From Gammaproteobacteria bacterium (GTDB lineage: Bacteria > Pseudomonadota > Gammaproteobacteria > Steroidobacterales > Steroidobacteraceae): a DNA stretch of 42,445 bases. Under the pieces are notes generated by a model. The model saw only the letters and a list, made by a program, of their open reading frames with translations. It did not search any database and was not told where the DNA came from. This document shows, piece after piece, positions 17,489-27,715 of this stretch; within the stretch, counting starts at the first letter, position 1, and each line of letters opens with the position of its first letter. Position numbers and translations under genes: made by a program. The stretch spans positions 1 to 42,445 of the forward strand of contig JANXZG010000108.1 of assembly GCA_025355645.1 (NCBI GenBank), in the 5' to 3' direction.

Positions 17489-18119
17489 GCTGCACTCGTG
17501 CACCGCGCCGGGCGGCGCGGTGCACGAGAAAGTAATACAGCGCCGCAAGCACCACCGCGCCGGCGCCCAGCAGCAGTGAGAGGCGCTGCAGGGAGCCTGC
17601 GAGCAGCTCGGGATTGGCGCCTACCGCAGCACCTACGAGGGCGAGCACCGTGCACCACAGCGCGGAGCCTGCCAGCGTGGCGATCGAGTACCAGCGAAAA
17701 TTAAGTCGCATGATGCCCGCTGGAATCCCGATCAGGTGGCGGATGACCGGCAGCAGCCGGGAAAAAAACACCCCGGCCCATCCGTAGCGATTGGTCCAGC
17801 GCTCGGCGAGCTCTATTTTTGCGATCGTCAGTGCAACATAGGGCGCTATGCGCCGCACCAGCGGCCGGCCGAGCGCGCGCGCGGTCCAGTACATGGCGCT
17901 CGCCCCGGCCCAGGAGCCGCAGGTACTGGCGAGGACGATGCCCGGCAGCGAGAATTGGCCTTGTGTTTTGGCAAGGTAGGCGGCAGGCGGAATGATGATC
18001 TCGCTGGGGATCGGAATGACCGTGCTTTCAAGCGCCATCAATGCCGCGATCAGCCAGTAGCCACCTGTCGCCAACTCGGACAGGTACCACTGCGACAGCT
18101 GGTGGATCAGGTCGGACAA
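17457..18119 (-). CDS. DedA-family inner-membrane protein (SNARE-associated/VTT domain)
   Basis: This 220-residue integral membrane protein has the DedA hallmarks: an N-terminal re-entrant/hydrophobic region with ALESTVIPIPSEIIIPPAAYLA, FSLPGIVLASTCGSWAGASAMYW, and the basic GWAGVFFSRLLPVIRHLIGIPAGIMR segment, followed by hydrophobic helices to the end. DedA proteins act in membrane-lipid (undecaprenyl phosphate or phospholipid) flipping and envelope homeostasis; which substrate applies here cannot be told. The start directly abuts the ppiD stop (18120), so it is probably co-transcribed with ppiD. The last 20 residues (HRAARRGARVQLK and on) are encoded by a perfect inverted repeat and look like an unconstrained tail. 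Confidence 0.88.
   Translation of the reverse strand: MSDLIHQLSQWYLSELATGGYWLIAALMALESTVIPIPSEIIIPPAAYLAKTQGQFSLPGIVLASTCGSWAGASAMYWTARALGRPLVRRIAPYVALTIAKIELAERWTNRYGWAGVFFSRLLPVIRHLIGIPAGIMRLNFRWYSIATLAGSALWCTVLALVGAAVGANPELLAGSLQRLSLLLGAGAVVLAALYYFLVHRAARRGARVQLKSPSGRGRP
17495..17528. repeat. Perfect 16-bp inverted repeat at the convergent gene ends
   Basis: CTCGTGCACCGCGCCG at 17495-17510 is exactly mirrored at 17513-17528, leaving a two-base loop (a stem of 15 with four bases in practice). It starts seven bases after the DUF4136 stop and lies inside the last codons of dedA. There is no T run on either side, so it is not a textbook intrinsic terminator, but in RNA from either strand it would form a very stable hairpin. 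That suits a bidirectional transcription barrier or 3'-end protection. Confidence 0.8.
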
Positions 18120-20015
18120 TCAATCCATCGAATGCGGATTGACGATGACCTTGGCTTCCGCTCGTGCCCCATCCGCGTAGCCGCGCGCGTCGGCGCCGCC
18201 GATCTCGGAAGCAAACTGGCCGATCATCATGGCTTTTTTCTGTGGATCGACTGAGGGGTCATCGCGCACCGCGGTAACCCCGAAGGCCGCCGCATCACCA
18301 TTGCTGAGCGCAACGGACTGGTAGACGGGCTTTCCGGCAGGCTTGGGCGCCTCGAAGGACTCACGCCGCAATTCCACTGGTACCGCTTCATCCGCGCGGC
18401 TGACGAAATGCGGCGGCTGCAGCGTCGCCCCCAGGGACTTGGCAAGGCTGTCCCAGTGCTCGCCTGCCTCAAGGCGCCTGACCGCATCTGCGGCGGCGGC
18501 CTGGGCGAGCTCGATGCCGCGCTGCTTTTTCCACGCGTTGATCACCTCGACGCGCACATCGGCTTGTGCCTTCTGCTGCGGCAGGCGATGATCAGTCGCA
18601 CGCAGGATCACGCCGCGGCCCTTCTCCACTTCGACGGTCTGGCTCAGATGCCCGTCGAGCACTTCCGGGCTGAAGGCCGCCTCGATGACTTTCGGCGCGT
18701 TGCCCAAAGCGCCGCCGCCATTGGCGCGGCTGAAATCAGCGATGTCCTGCACAGGCAGCCCGGCCTTGCGTGCGACCACCTCGATGTCGGTCGAGTTCTG
18801 CAAAGCCGCATCCGCGACACGGTCCTGCAGGCTGTTGAACAGCCGGTCAGCTTCGCTGCGCCGATACTCCGCCTCGATGTCGGCGTGGGTCTGTTCAAAT
18901 GTCTTCGTGCTGGCGGGCTGGATCGCATCGAGCTTCAGGATGTGGTAACCGAATTGGCTCTTGACGGGCCCGCGGATCTCGCCCACGTTCATGCTGAACG
19001 CCGCGTCTGCAAACGGCGGCACCCAGCCCTTGCGATCGGACAGGCCCAGATCCCCGCCCTGCTTGGCGGAACCCGGGTCCTGCGAGAATTGCTGCGCCAG
19101 CTTGGCAAAATCCTCGCCAGCCGTCGCGCGCTTCATGACCTCGCCCGCCTTCGCCTTGACCGCGGCATCATCCTTCGGATCAGTGACCTGGAACAGGATA
19201 TGGCGGACGCGACGCTGCTCGTCCTGCGAATAGGCATCCGGGTTTTTGGTCTTCTGTTCTTCGAAGTAGGACCTGAGCTGCGGCTCGCTGACCGTAACGC
19301 CGGCCGCGAGCTGCGCGAGGCTGATCTCGATATACCGCAAGTTCACAAGCTCGGGCGTCATGTACTCGCTCTTGTGCGAATTGAAATAGCTATTGACCGC
19401 CGCATCGTCCGGGGTTGCGCTCGCCGCAAAATGCGGCGCCGGCAACACCATCCAGGCAAGCTCGCGCTGCTGACCAAGCAGCGAGCCGATCTTGCTGACC
19501 TCGGTCGGTGTCGCAAAGCTTGAATAATGCAGCGCGTTGTCGAGCTGCTGGAGCTGAACGTTGCGGCGGATCTGCGCCTCGATTTCTGCAATATCCCGGC
19601 CCTGCGACCGCAGCACGGCAATGGCGTGGTCCTTGTCGAACTTGCCGGCCACCTGCAGGGCGGGAATGCGCCCCATCTCCTTCATGAGTTCCTCGTCGCT
19701 GACGCGGTAGCCAAGGTCCTGCGCGCGCGATATCAGCGCTTCGCCGCCGACGAAGTCCTCGAGGACCTTCTGCTTCAGCGCGGCGCGCTGCGCCTCATCG
19801 ACCGCACCGTTATCCGCGCGCATCATTTGCGAGAGCTGGCGCTGGTAGGACTCCCGAACCTCGTTGACCCCAATCTCGCGGCCATTGACCTTGGCGGCAT
19901 AGTCGGCGCTGCCCAGGGACCAGTTGATGCCCCAGAGCACGAACGTCGAGGCGATAGCGCCGAGCACGACGTAGGCGACCCACCCATGCAACTTATCGTG
20001 AATTGACTGAAGCAT
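18120..20015 (-). CDS. ppiD: Periplasmic chaperone / peptidyl-prolyl isomerase PpiD (SurA_N-parvulin)
   Basis: PpiD is anchored in the inner membrane at the Sec translocon and helps newly exported proteins fold. The 631-residue protein starts with one membrane segment (WVAYVVLGAIASTFVLWGI, about 12-30), then a SurA_N-like chaperone region (about 35-180), and a parvulin domain at about 265-365 (RRVRHILFQV, AKLAQQFSQDPGSAKQGGDLG, FADAAFSMNVGEI, SQFGYHILKLD). The C-terminal chaperone-like half follows. The length is close to the E. coli protein. It lies downstream of lon and the two tRNA genes in the conserved lon-ppiD order; the hupB gene that usually sits between lon and ppiD is absent. dedA abuts it. 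Confidence 0.92.
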   Translation of the reverse strand: MLQSIHDKLHGWVAYVVLGAIASTFVLWGINWSLGSADYAAKVNGREIGVNEVRESYQRQLSQMMRADNGAVDEAQRAALKQKVLEDFVGGEALISRAQDLGYRVSDEELMKEMGRIPALQVAGKFDKDHAIAVLRSQGRDIAEIEAQIRRNVQLQQLDNALHYSSFATPTEVSKIGSLLGQQRELAWMVLPAPHFAASATPDDAAVNSYFNSHKSEYMTPELVNLRYIEISLAQLAAGVTVSEPQLRSYFEEQKTKNPDAYSQDEQRRVRHILFQVTDPKDDAAVKAKAGEVMKRATAGEDFAKLAQQFSQDPGSAKQGGDLGLSDRKGWVPPFADAAFSMNVGEIRGPVKSQFGYHILKLDAIQPASTKTFEQTHADIEAEYRRSEADRLFNSLQDRVADAALQNSTDIEVVARKAGLPVQDIADFSRANGGGALGNAPKVIEAAFSPEVLDGHLSQTVEVEKGRGVILRATDHRLPQQKAQADVRVEVINAWKKQRGIELAQAAAADAVRRLEAGEHWDSLAKSLGATLQPPHFVSRADEAVPVELRRESFEAPKPAGKPVYQSVALSNGDAAAFGVTAVRDDPSVDPQKKAMMIGQFASEIGGADARGYADGARAEAKVIVNPHSMD

Positions 20016-20093
20016 TCCGATGCACCTCGAGGTCCCTAAAACGCAGATCCGCGGGCGCGGCTGGTCTCGCGCGCGCAGCTCTTCAGCAGGAAA

Positions 20094-20170
20094 TGGCGGA
20101 GTGGACGGGACTCGAACCCGCGACCCCCGGCGTGACAGGCCGGTATTCTAACCAGCTGAACTACCACTCC
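20094..20170 (-). tRNA. tRNA-Asp (anticodon GUC)
   Basis: The reverse strand folds as a 77-base tRNA including an encoded CCA at 20094-20096. The acceptor stem GGAGTGG pairs with CCACTCC, and the discriminator base is G, as expected for tRNA-Asp. The anticodon loop CTGTCAC gives GTC, and the T-loop GGGTTCGAGTCCC is canonical. The sequence is close to E. coli tRNA-Asp. It lies 5 bases after the tRNA-Val gene on the same transcript. Confidence 0.97.
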
Positions 20171-20175
20171 GCATG

Positions 20176-20251
20176 TGGTGGGTGCTGAGGGGATCGAACC
20201 CCCGACATTCGCCGTGTAAAGGCGACGCTCTACCAGCTGAGCTAAGCACCC
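20176..20251 (-). tRNA. tRNA-Val (anticodon UAC)
   Basis: The reverse strand folds as a 76-base tRNA with CCA encoded at 20176-20178. The acceptor stem GGGTGCT pairs with AGCACCC, the discriminator is A, the D-arm is AGCTCAGCTGGTAGAGC and the anticodon loop TTTACAC gives TAC. The T-arm GGGGTTCGATCCCC is canonical. It lies between lon and tRNA-Asp and could be read through from lon or from its own unidentified promoter. Confidence 0.97.
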
Positions 20252-20320
20252 GGTTAAGCACCCCTGGAAGAGGCGCAGAAGTCTACAGCGGCCAGTCGGC
20301 CTTGGCTAGTCCACCGCGCC

Positions 20321-22768
20321 CTAATGAGCCACCTGGCTCTTCGGGCGCGGAGCCTTGCGCGCAGGCTTACCATCGGTAATTGCGGATGGCGGCTTTTCCT
20401 CGGGCGCGACCAACGGAACCGGCGCGTGGATCAAGGCGAGCTGCAACACCTCGTCGATCCACTTGACCGAGCGGATATCGAGTTTTTCCTTGATGTTGGC
20501 CGGAATTTCCGCCAGGTCCTTGACGTTGTCATCGGGGATCAGCACGGTCGTGATGCCGCCGCGATGCGCGGCCAGCAACTTCTCTTTCAGGCCGCCGATC
20601 GGCAGCACCTCGCCGCGTAACGTGATCTCCCCGGTCATCGCGACATCGGAACGCACCGGAATCTTGGTCAGCGCCGAGATCAGCGCGGTACACATGCCGC
20701 TGCCTGCGCTCGGGCCGTCCTTCGGGGTGGCGCCTTCGGGCACGTGGATATGCACGTCAACTTTCTGGTAAAAATCAGTTTCCAGCCCCAGCGTGTTCGA
20801 GCGGCTGCGCACGACAGTCATTGCCGCCTGGATCGATTCCTGCATGACCTCGCCGAGCTGCCCCGTGTGCGTGAGCTTGCCCTTGCCGGCAACGACAGCC
20901 GCTTCGATCGTGAGCAACTCGCCGCCGACCTCGGTCCATGCAAGTCCCGTGACCTGGCCAATCCGATTGCTCTCCTCGGCTTTACCGTAACGGAATCGGC
21001 GCACGCCGAGGTAAGTGCCAAGATTTTCCGAGCCAACCGTGACGGTCTTTTCTTCCGGGTGCAGCAATAGCTGCTTGACGGACTTGCGCGAGATCTTCGA
21101 GAGTTCGCGCTCGAGATTGCGCACTCCCGCCTCGCGCGTGTAGTAACGGATCATGTCCTGGATCGCGACGTCCTCGACCACGAGCTCGCTCGGTTTCAGC
21201 CCATTCAGCTTGACCTGCTTCGGCAGCAGGTAGCGCCGGGCGATGTTGCTCTTTTCATCCTCGGTATAGCCGGGGATGCGGATGACCTCCATGCGATCGA
21301 GCAGCGGCGCCGGAATGTTCAGGCTGTTGGCCGTGCACACGAACATGACCTCGGACAAATCGAAGTCGACCTCGAGGTAGTGATCATTGAAGGTGGCGTT
21401 CTGTTCGGGGTCGAGCACCTCAAGCAGCGCCGAGGACGGATCGCCACGGAAGTCGGTCGACATCTTGTCGACCTCATCGAGCAGGAACAGTGGATTGCGC
21501 ACGCCGCACTTGGCGAGATTCTGGATGATCTTGCCGGGCATCGAGCCGATGTAGGTGCGCCGGTGGCCGCGGATCTCCGCCTCGTCACGCACGCCGCCGA
21601 GCGACATGCGCACAAACTTGCGATTGGTCGCGCGTGCAACGCTCTGGCCGAGGGATGTCTTACCGACCCCGGGGGGGCCCACTAGGCACAGGATCGGTCC
21701 GCGCAGGTTCTTCACGCGCTGCTGGACCGCCAGGTACTCGACGATGCGCTCCTTGACCTTGTCGAGCCCGTAGTGATCGGCTTCGAGCACTTTTTCGGCC
21801 GCGGTGATTTCGAGGTGCACCTTGCTGCGCTTCTTCCATGGCGATTTGACCAGCCAGTCGATGTAGTTGCGCACGACGGTCGCTTCAGCCGACATCGGCG
21901 ACATCAGCTTGAGCTTGGCAAGTTCCGACTGCGCCTTGTCGCGCGCCTCTTTGGGCATGCCGGCGGCCTTGATCCGCTTCTCGAGCTCGGCGATCTCATT
22001 CGGCGCCTCATCGAGGTCGCCAAGTTCCTTCTGGATGGCCTTCATCTGCTCATTCAGGTAGTACTCGCGCTGGCTCTTCTCCATCTGTTGCTTGACGCGG
22101 CCACGGATGCGCTTCTCGATCTGCAGCACGTCCATTTCGCCTTCGATGACGGCGAGCATATGCTCGAGCCGCTTGCGCACGTCGGGGATCTCGAGCACTT
22201 TCTGCTTCTCTGAGAGCTTCAGCGACATGTGCGCCGCCACCGTGTCCGCCAGGCGGCCGGCCTGCTCGATGCCCGCGAGCGAGGTCAGGATCTCAGGCGG
22301 CACCTTCTTGTTTAATTTGACATATTGCTCGAACTGGCTGATCACAGAGCGGGTTAGCACGTCCATTTCCCGCTCTTCGTAGCGCTCCACATCGGGAAGG
22401 GTCGTGACCTTCGCGAGGAAGTACTCGCCCGGGTCGACGCTGTCGATATGCGCCCGGTCGACACCCTCGACCAGCACCTTGACGGTGCCGTCGGGTAGCT
22501 TCAGCAGCTGCAGGATCGTCGCGACGGTGCCGACCGAGTACAGGTCGGTCGCCTTCGGATCGTCGACGTCGGCCTGCTTCTGGGCAACCAGCAGGATGCG
22601 CTTGTCGGCGCGCATGGCCACATCGAGCGCGACGATGGATTTTTCGCGCCCGACGAACAGCGGTATGACCATGTGGGGGTAGACCACGACGTCGCGCAGC
22701 GGCAGGACGGGTATGCCGTCCAGGAGCGTTACGGGCGTGGGCGTATCAGAAATCGTTTCGTCAGTCAT
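20321..22768 (-). CDS. lon: ATP-dependent protease La (Lon)
   Basis: Lon is a homohexameric AAA+ serine protease that removes misfolded and regulatory proteins in the cytosol. The 815-residue protein has the LON substrate-binding domain (from [21 protein letters not shown]), a helical region with an [13 protein letters not shown] coiled segment to about 300, Walker [11 protein letters not shown] near residue 360, Walker [11 protein letters not shown], and the protease domain. The protease catalytic dyad is S687 (DGPSAGSGM) and K730 ([13 protein letters not shown]), 43 residues apart as in E. coli. The C-terminal tail, about 25 residues, is Pro/Lys-rich and longer than in E. coli. It follows clpX by 86 bases, in which a sigma-32-type promoter lies. 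Confidence 0.97.
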   Translation of the reverse strand: MTDETISDTPTPVTLLDGIPVLPLRDVVVYPHMVIPLFVGREKSIVALDVAMRADKRILLVAQKQADVDDPKATDLYSVGTVATILQLLKLPDGTVKVLVEGVDRAHIDSVDPGEYFLAKVTTLPDVERYEEREMDVLTRSVISQFEQYVKLNKKVPPEILTSLAGIEQAGRLADTVAAHMSLKLSEKQKVLEIPDVRKRLEHMLAVIEGEMDVLQIEKRIRGRVKQQMEKSQREYYLNEQMKAIQKELGDLDEAPNEIAELEKRIKAAGMPKEARDKAQSELAKLKLMSPMSAEATVVRNYIDWLVKSPWKKRSKVHLEITAAEKVLEADHYGLDKVKERIVEYLAVQQRVKNLRGPILCLVGPPGVGKTSLGQSVARATNRKFVRMSLGGVRDEAEIRGHRRTYIGSMPGKIIQNLAKCGVRNPLFLLDEVDKMSTDFRGDPSSALLEVLDPEQNATFNDHYLEVDFDLSEVMFVCTANSLNIPAPLLDRMEVIRIPGYTEDEKSNIARRYLLPKQVKLNGLKPSELVVEDVAIQDMIRYYTREAGVRNLERELSKISRKSVKQLLLHPEEKTVTVGSENLGTYLGVRRFRYGKAEESNRIGQVTGLAWTEVGGELLTIEAAVVAGKGKLTHTGQLGEVMQESIQAAMTVVRSRSNTLGLETDFYQKVDVHIHVPEGATPKDGPSAGSGMCTALISALTKIPVRSDVAMTGEITLRGEVLPIGGLKEKLLAAHRGGITTVLIPDDNVKDLAEIPANIKEKLDIRSVKWIDEVLQLALIHAPVPLVAPEEKPPSAITDGKPARKAPRPKSQVAH

Positions 22769-22797
22769 CTTCAGGCCTTCTATTACCTGTCACCAAG

Positions 22798-22824
22798 ATG
22801 CGGTCGTGCTCGCCGCGTTTCAAG
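22798..22824 (-). promoter_or_regulatory. Sigma-32 (heat-shock) type promoter of lon
   Basis: On the reverse strand CTTGAAA (22818-22824) is followed after 14 bases by CCGCAT (22798-22803) and then CTT. The RpoH consensus is CTTGAAA, 13-17 bases, CCCCATNT, so the -35 is perfect and the -10 has one mismatch. A start a few bases further leaves a leader of about 20-25 bases with an AGAAGG ribosome-binding site before the lon ATG at 22768. Heat-shock control of lon is established in E. coli, which supports the call. Confidence 0.75.
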
Positions 22825-22854
22825 TGCCGCCCGCCAGCCTAAACATCGTTGGGC

Positions 22855-24180
<1,326 letters not shown>

Positions 24181-24211
24181 GCGTTCCTCGAACTGACCTC
24201 GTCCCTTCGAC

Positions 24212-24240
24212 TATATAGCACCCGGCCAACTCCACGCAAA
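24212..24240 (-). promoter_or_regulatory. Possible clpX promoter
   Basis: The reverse strand has TTTGCG (24235-24240), 17 bases, then TATATA (24212-24217), in the 123-base gap between clpP and clpX. The -10 is good and the -35 poor. clpX is usually co-transcribed with clpP and often has a secondary promoter, so a weak internal promoter is reasonable. Confidence 0.35.
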
Positions 24241-24303
24241 GATGCAGTTCGCAATGCCGAAACAAGGTCCCGGAAGCCTCAAATCCGCCGTTTGGGCCTC
24301 GTT

Positions 24304-24921
24304 TCAGGCCGTTGTTGGCACTCCGCCGCGTTTGTCGAGCATCGCATCGATCAGGCCATAGGCACGCGCGGCCTCGGCGCTCATGAAGTTGTCCCGGTCG
24401 CTGTCCTGCTTGACGCGTTCAACGGTCTGGCCGCAGTGCTTCGCGAGAATGCCGTTCAGGCGCTCCTTGGTCTCCAGTACGTCGCGCGCGTGGATATCGA
24501 TGTCGGAAGCCTGGCCCTGGAAACCTGCCGAGGGCTGGTGGATCATGATCTTAGAATTTGGCAGCGAATAGCGCTTGCCGGCGGCACCTCCGGCGAGCAG
24601 CAATGCGCCCATCGAAGCGGCAAGCCCGACACAAATCGTACTGACGTCAGGCTTGATGAACTGCATCGTGTCGTAGATGGCGAGGCCGGCGCTAACCGAA
24701 CCGCCCGGCGAATTGATGTATAGCGCCACGTCCTTTTCCGGATTCTCGGATTCCAGGAACAGCAGCTGTGCCACCACGAGATTAGCCATATAATCCTCGA
24801 CCGGGCCCACAATGAAAACGACCCGCTCCTTCAGCAGCCGCGAATAAATGTCGTAAGCGCGCTCGCCGCGTGCCGTTTGCTCGACCACCATCGGGACCAG
24901 ATTCAATGCGCGTGTCGTCAT
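24304..24921 (-). CDS. clpP: ATP-dependent Clp protease proteolytic subunit
   Basis: ClpP forms the tetradecameric serine-protease chamber used by ClpX and ClpA. The 205-residue protein has the catalytic triad S103 ([11 protein letters not shown]), H128 ([11 protein letters not shown]) and D177 (SDRDNFMS), the oxyanion SPGGSV at 71-76, and the N-terminal segment [23 protein letters not shown] up to residue 30 expected after propeptide processing. The ATG at 24921 is 12 bases after the tig stop, so tig and clpP form one operon. Confidence 0.97.
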   Translation of the reverse strand: MTTRALNLVPMVVEQTARGERAYDIYSRLLKERVVFIVGPVEDYMANLVVAQLLFLESENPEKDVALYINSPGGSVSAGLAIYDTMQFIKPDVSTICVGLAASMGALLLAGGAAGKRYSLPNSKIMIHQPSAGFQGQASDIDIHARDVLETKERLNGILAKHCGQTVERVKQDSDRDNFMSAEAARAYGLIDAMLDKRGGVPTTA

Positions 24922-24933
24922 AGTTAAGAGTCT

Positions 24934-26229
24934 CTAGCCTTCAAATTTCATGATGTCTTTGAACGTCGAGGCAACTTCGTGGATTGTGGCATTAGCCAGC
25001 ACCCAATCAGTGACCTGATCCTCAAGTGCAAGATTCTCCACCTGCCGCATGGCCTCGGGATTTTGCTGATAAGACTGCTTGATCGCGGCCGGGTCGCCGT
25101 AGCTACCGATCATCTCGTCCAGGCGTGCCTCGGCGCGCACCGGATCGACGATGATCTGCTGGCGCTTGACGATGTCGTTCAGGATCAAACCAAGTGCGGC
25201 GCGCCGGCGCGCGGGTTCCACGAACTGCTGGGGATTGGGTGCCTGGGCCGGATCCTTGATCCCGGCGCGGCGCATCGCATCGACCTGCATGTCGCGGATC
25301 TGGCCCTCGATCAGCGCGTTTGGCACGTCGACCGGGTTCGTCTGCAGTAATTTGTCCATCACCGCTGCTTTATTGCGGTTGCGTAGCGTTTGTTCAAGCT
25401 CCCGGCGCATATTTGCTGTCACTTCTTCCCGCAATGCAGCAATTCCCCCCTCCGTGACGCCAAAGGCCTTGCAAAATTCCTCGTCGAGTTCCGGAAGCGT
25501 CGCTTCCTCGACCTTTTTGACACTGATTTTAAAAAGCGCGGTCTTGCCTGCAATTTCCTGGGCACGATAGTCGGCCGGAAAATTGACGCTGACCGACCTA
25601 TCCTCACCCGCGACGGCGCCGAGGAGTCCGCCATCAAAATCCGGCAGCATGCGGCCATCGCCGATCACCACCGGAACGCCGGTTGCCGCGCCACCGGCAA
25701 AAGGCACGCCATCGACGGCGCCCTCGAAATCGACCGTCACGCGATCGCCCTTCTGTGCCGGGCGCGTTGCCGCAAGGTACTTGGGGGTTTGCTTGCGCAG
25801 GCGAGCAATCATTGCATCGACGTCGGGCTCGGTCACTTCGGCGGTCGTGCGCTCGATCTGGAGGGTCTCGAAGGGCTGCAGCGTGATCTCCGGGAACACC
25901 TCGAAGGTCGCCACGTAAGTCAGATCCTGCCCTTCGTCGATACTTTGCGGCTGAATGCGCGGATTGCCCGCGGGCGCAAGCTGCTGCTGTGCGACCGCTT
26001 CCGAAAAGGTGGACTGCAGCAATTCGCCAATGACCTCGCGGTGCACCTGCGGGCCGAACTGCTGCCGGATGACGGTCAATGGCGCCTTGCCGGGGCGAAA
26101 CCCATTCAGACGCGCCGTGCGGCTGATGGTCTTCAGCCGTGCGGCTATCTCGGTGCTAATACGCAACGCCGGGACCTGCACCTGCATGCGACGCTCCAGC
26201 TTGCCGGTGCTCTCGACAGAAACCTGCAT
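24934..26229 (-). CDS. tig: Trigger factor (ribosome-associated chaperone, FKBP-type PPIase)
   Basis: Trigger factor binds nascent chains at ribosomal protein L23. The 431-residue protein shows the ribosome-binding signature GFRPGKAP near residues 44-51, the FKBP-like PPIase domain at about 150-245 (GDRVTVDFEGAVDGVPFAGG and LPDFDGGLLGAVAGE), and the C-terminal helical chaperone domain. The ATG at 26229 has GAGGGG upstream. It lies 45 bases after tRNA-Leu with no promoter visible in between, so it may be co-transcribed with the tRNA; it heads the tig-clpP-clpX-lon quality-control group. Confidence 0.96.
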   Translation of the reverse strand: MQVSVESTGKLERRMQVQVPALRISTEIAARLKTISRTARLNGFRPGKAPLTVIRQQFGPQVHREVIGELLQSTFSEAVAQQQLAPAGNPRIQPQSIDEGQDLTYVATFEVFPEITLQPFETLQIERTTAEVTEPDVDAMIARLRKQTPKYLAATRPAQKGDRVTVDFEGAVDGVPFAGGAATGVPVVIGDGRMLPDFDGGLLGAVAGEDRSVSVNFPADYRAQEIAGKTALFKISVKKVEEATLPELDEEFCKAFGVTEGGIAALREEVTANMRRELEQTLRNRNKAAVMDKLLQTNPVDVPNALIEGQIRDMQVDAMRRAGIKDPAQAPNPQQFVEPARRRAALGLILNDIVKRQQIIVDPVRAEARLDEMIGSYGDPAAIKQSYQQNPEAMRQVENLALEDQVTDWVLANATIHEVASTFKDIMKFEG

Positions 26230-26273
26230 GACAATCCCCTCGGACGAATTTCAGACCAGATGACCAGGCGCAG

Positions 26274-26358
<85 letters not shown>

Positions 26359-26374
26359 TTCAGAACAATCGCGA

Positions 26375-26403
26375 AGTATAGCGGACTGGCGCGCCTGTTA
26401 TAA
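26375..26403 (-). promoter_or_regulatory. Promoter of tRNA-Leu (and probably tig)
   Basis: On the reverse strand TTATAA (26398-26403) is followed after exactly 17 bases by TATACT (26375-26380), about 17 bases before the tRNA. The bases after the -10 are TCGCG, a GC-rich discriminator as expected for stringently controlled tRNA promoters. The -35 overlaps the last codon region of the upstream antitoxin-like gene. Confidence 0.6.
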
Positions 26404-26826
26404 GCGCCGCGCGCGCTCGCGCACCAGCAGCCGGGCGACTTCCCGCAGCGCCGGAAGGCCATTTTCCAGCATAAAGTAAAGTGGGCTGTCCCCCGCGAAC
26501 GGGCTGGAACGCTGCGGGGCATTGAGCCATGCCCAGGCATGATCCTTGACGGCGGCATTGCCTTGCAGCGAGTGCTGGATATTCGCAAGCAATGCCACCC
26601 GCTCCTGCTGCCCCGCTGAGAGGCGCGGCGCCTGGCCGAGGCGGTAACGCGTCAGCACCTGCGGGGACGGAATTTTCAGCAAGCGGCACTGTTGCAGCGG
26701 TGACAGTTCCCAGGCGTCGGCGATCGCAAAAAAACGCTTCAGCGCGCCGGTGCCCGCACTGCGGGCCGCCGGACGGCTCGCCGGCTGCAACACCAGACGC
26801 GGTCCCAGGTGAGACTTAGTTGTCAC
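26398..26826 (-). CDS. DUF2384 / Xre-MbcA-ParS toxin-binding domain protein (antitoxin-like, orphan)
   Basis: This 142-residue protein has a helical Xre-like N-terminal part (LKRFFAIADAWELSPLQQCRLLKIPSPQVLTRYRLGQ, about 28-65) and the C-terminal MbcA/ParS toxin-binding domain: AWAWLNAPQRSSPFAGDSPLYFMLENG, then ALREVARLLVRER. Members usually neutralise RES-domain NAD-degrading toxins and repress their own operon. No RES or other toxin gene is adjacent here (tRNA-Leu downstream, pyrF divergent), so it is either an orphan or has a cellular role. The start is GTG at 26826 with a poor ribosome-binding site; an earlier start is not available. Confidence 0.75.
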   Translation of the reverse strand: MTTKSHLGPRLVLQPASRPAARSAGTGALKRFFAIADAWELSPLQQCRLLKIPSPQVLTRYRLGQAPRLSAGQQERVALLANIQHSLQGNAAVKDHAWAWLNAPQRSSPFAGDSPLYFMLENGLPALREVARLLVRERARRL

Positions 26827-26884
26827 GTGAGGCTCTAATCACAACCAATAAGCATACTCCCTAAAAGGACCCTGGCTCGCTATC

Positions 26885-27715
26885 ATGCGCACGATGCAAA
26901 GTTTCGCTGCACGCCTTGCGCTTGCCTACGCCGCCAGCGGCAGCCTGGTGTGCGTTGGCCTCGATCCGGATCCGGCACGCCTGCCGGCGGACCTCGCGAA
27001 GCAGCCGGAGCCGCTGCTGCTCCTGAACCGGCGCGTTGTCGATGCCACGGCCGATCTGACCGCGGCGTACAAGCCGCAGGTCGCTTTCTATAGCTCGATA
27101 GGCGCCGAAGCGCAGCTGGAGGCCAGCATCCGCTACATCCGCGAGCGCGCACCGCATGCCCTGGTCATCCTGGATGCGAAGCGCAATGACATCGGCAACA
27201 CGGCCGAGGCCTACGCCCGCGAGGCCTTCGAACGCTATGGTGCGGATGCGGTCACGATCAATCCCTATATGGGAGAGGACTCGGTACTGCCGTTCCTGGC
27301 GCGCCCCGATCGCGGCGCCATCCTGCTGTGCCGTACCTCAAATCCGGGTGCAAGAGATTTCCAGGACCTTCCGATCGAGGGCAAGCCGCTGTATCGCCAC
27401 GTCGCGGATCGCGCTGCCACCCGCTGGAACCAGAATAACAACCTGATGCTGGTCGTCGGGGCCACCGCGCCGCAAGAAATGGCAGCACTGCGTGCCGCCC
27501 ATCCCGACCTGCCCTTCCTGGTGCCGGGCATCGGTGCACAGGGTGGTGAACTTGACGCTACGCTGCAGGCAGGTCTCAATGCGCAGCGAACGGGACTTCT
27601 GGTTAATTCCTCGCGTGGAATTATGTACGCAGGGTCCGGCGCGCCCAACCAGATAAGAGCCGCCGCACAGAGCCTGCACAGCGCCATCAATGCGAAGCGA
27701 GCGGCCTTCCGGTAG
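26885..27715 (+). CDS. pyrF: Orotidine 5'-phosphate decarboxylase (type 2)
   Basis: PyrF converts OMP to UMP, the last step of de novo pyrimidine synthesis, feeding UTP and dTTP, including for sugar nucleotides. The 276-residue protein belongs to the longer type 2 group rather than the about 245-residue E. coli type. LVCVGLDPDPARLP at 21-34, K63 in AAYKPQVAFY, and the catalytic D97-K99-D102 in ILDAKRNDIGNTAEAYA are present, with phosphate-binding VPGIGAQGG and NSSRGIMYA near the end. Two ATG codons lie close together at 26885 and 26894; I chose the first. It overlaps the convergent HyuA-like gene by 29 bases. Confidence 0.93.
   Translation: MRTMQSFAARLALAYAASGSLVCVGLDPDPARLPADLAKQPEPLLLLNRRVVDATADLTAAYKPQVAFYSSIGAEAQLEASIRYIRERAPHALVILDAKRNDIGNTAEAYAREAFERYGADAVTINPYMGEDSVLPFLARPDRGAILLCRTSNPGARDFQDLPIEGKPLYRHVADRAATRWNQNNNLMLVVGATAPQEMAALRAAHPDLPFLVPGIGAQGGELDATLQAGLNAQRTGLLVNSSRGIMYAGSGAPNQIRAAAQSLHSAINAKRAAFR

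Noticed and set aside
18408..19523. 371-codon plus-strand frame opposite ppiD
   Set aside because: It mirrors the ppiD codons in GC-rich DNA and has no ribosome-binding site or recognisable domain.
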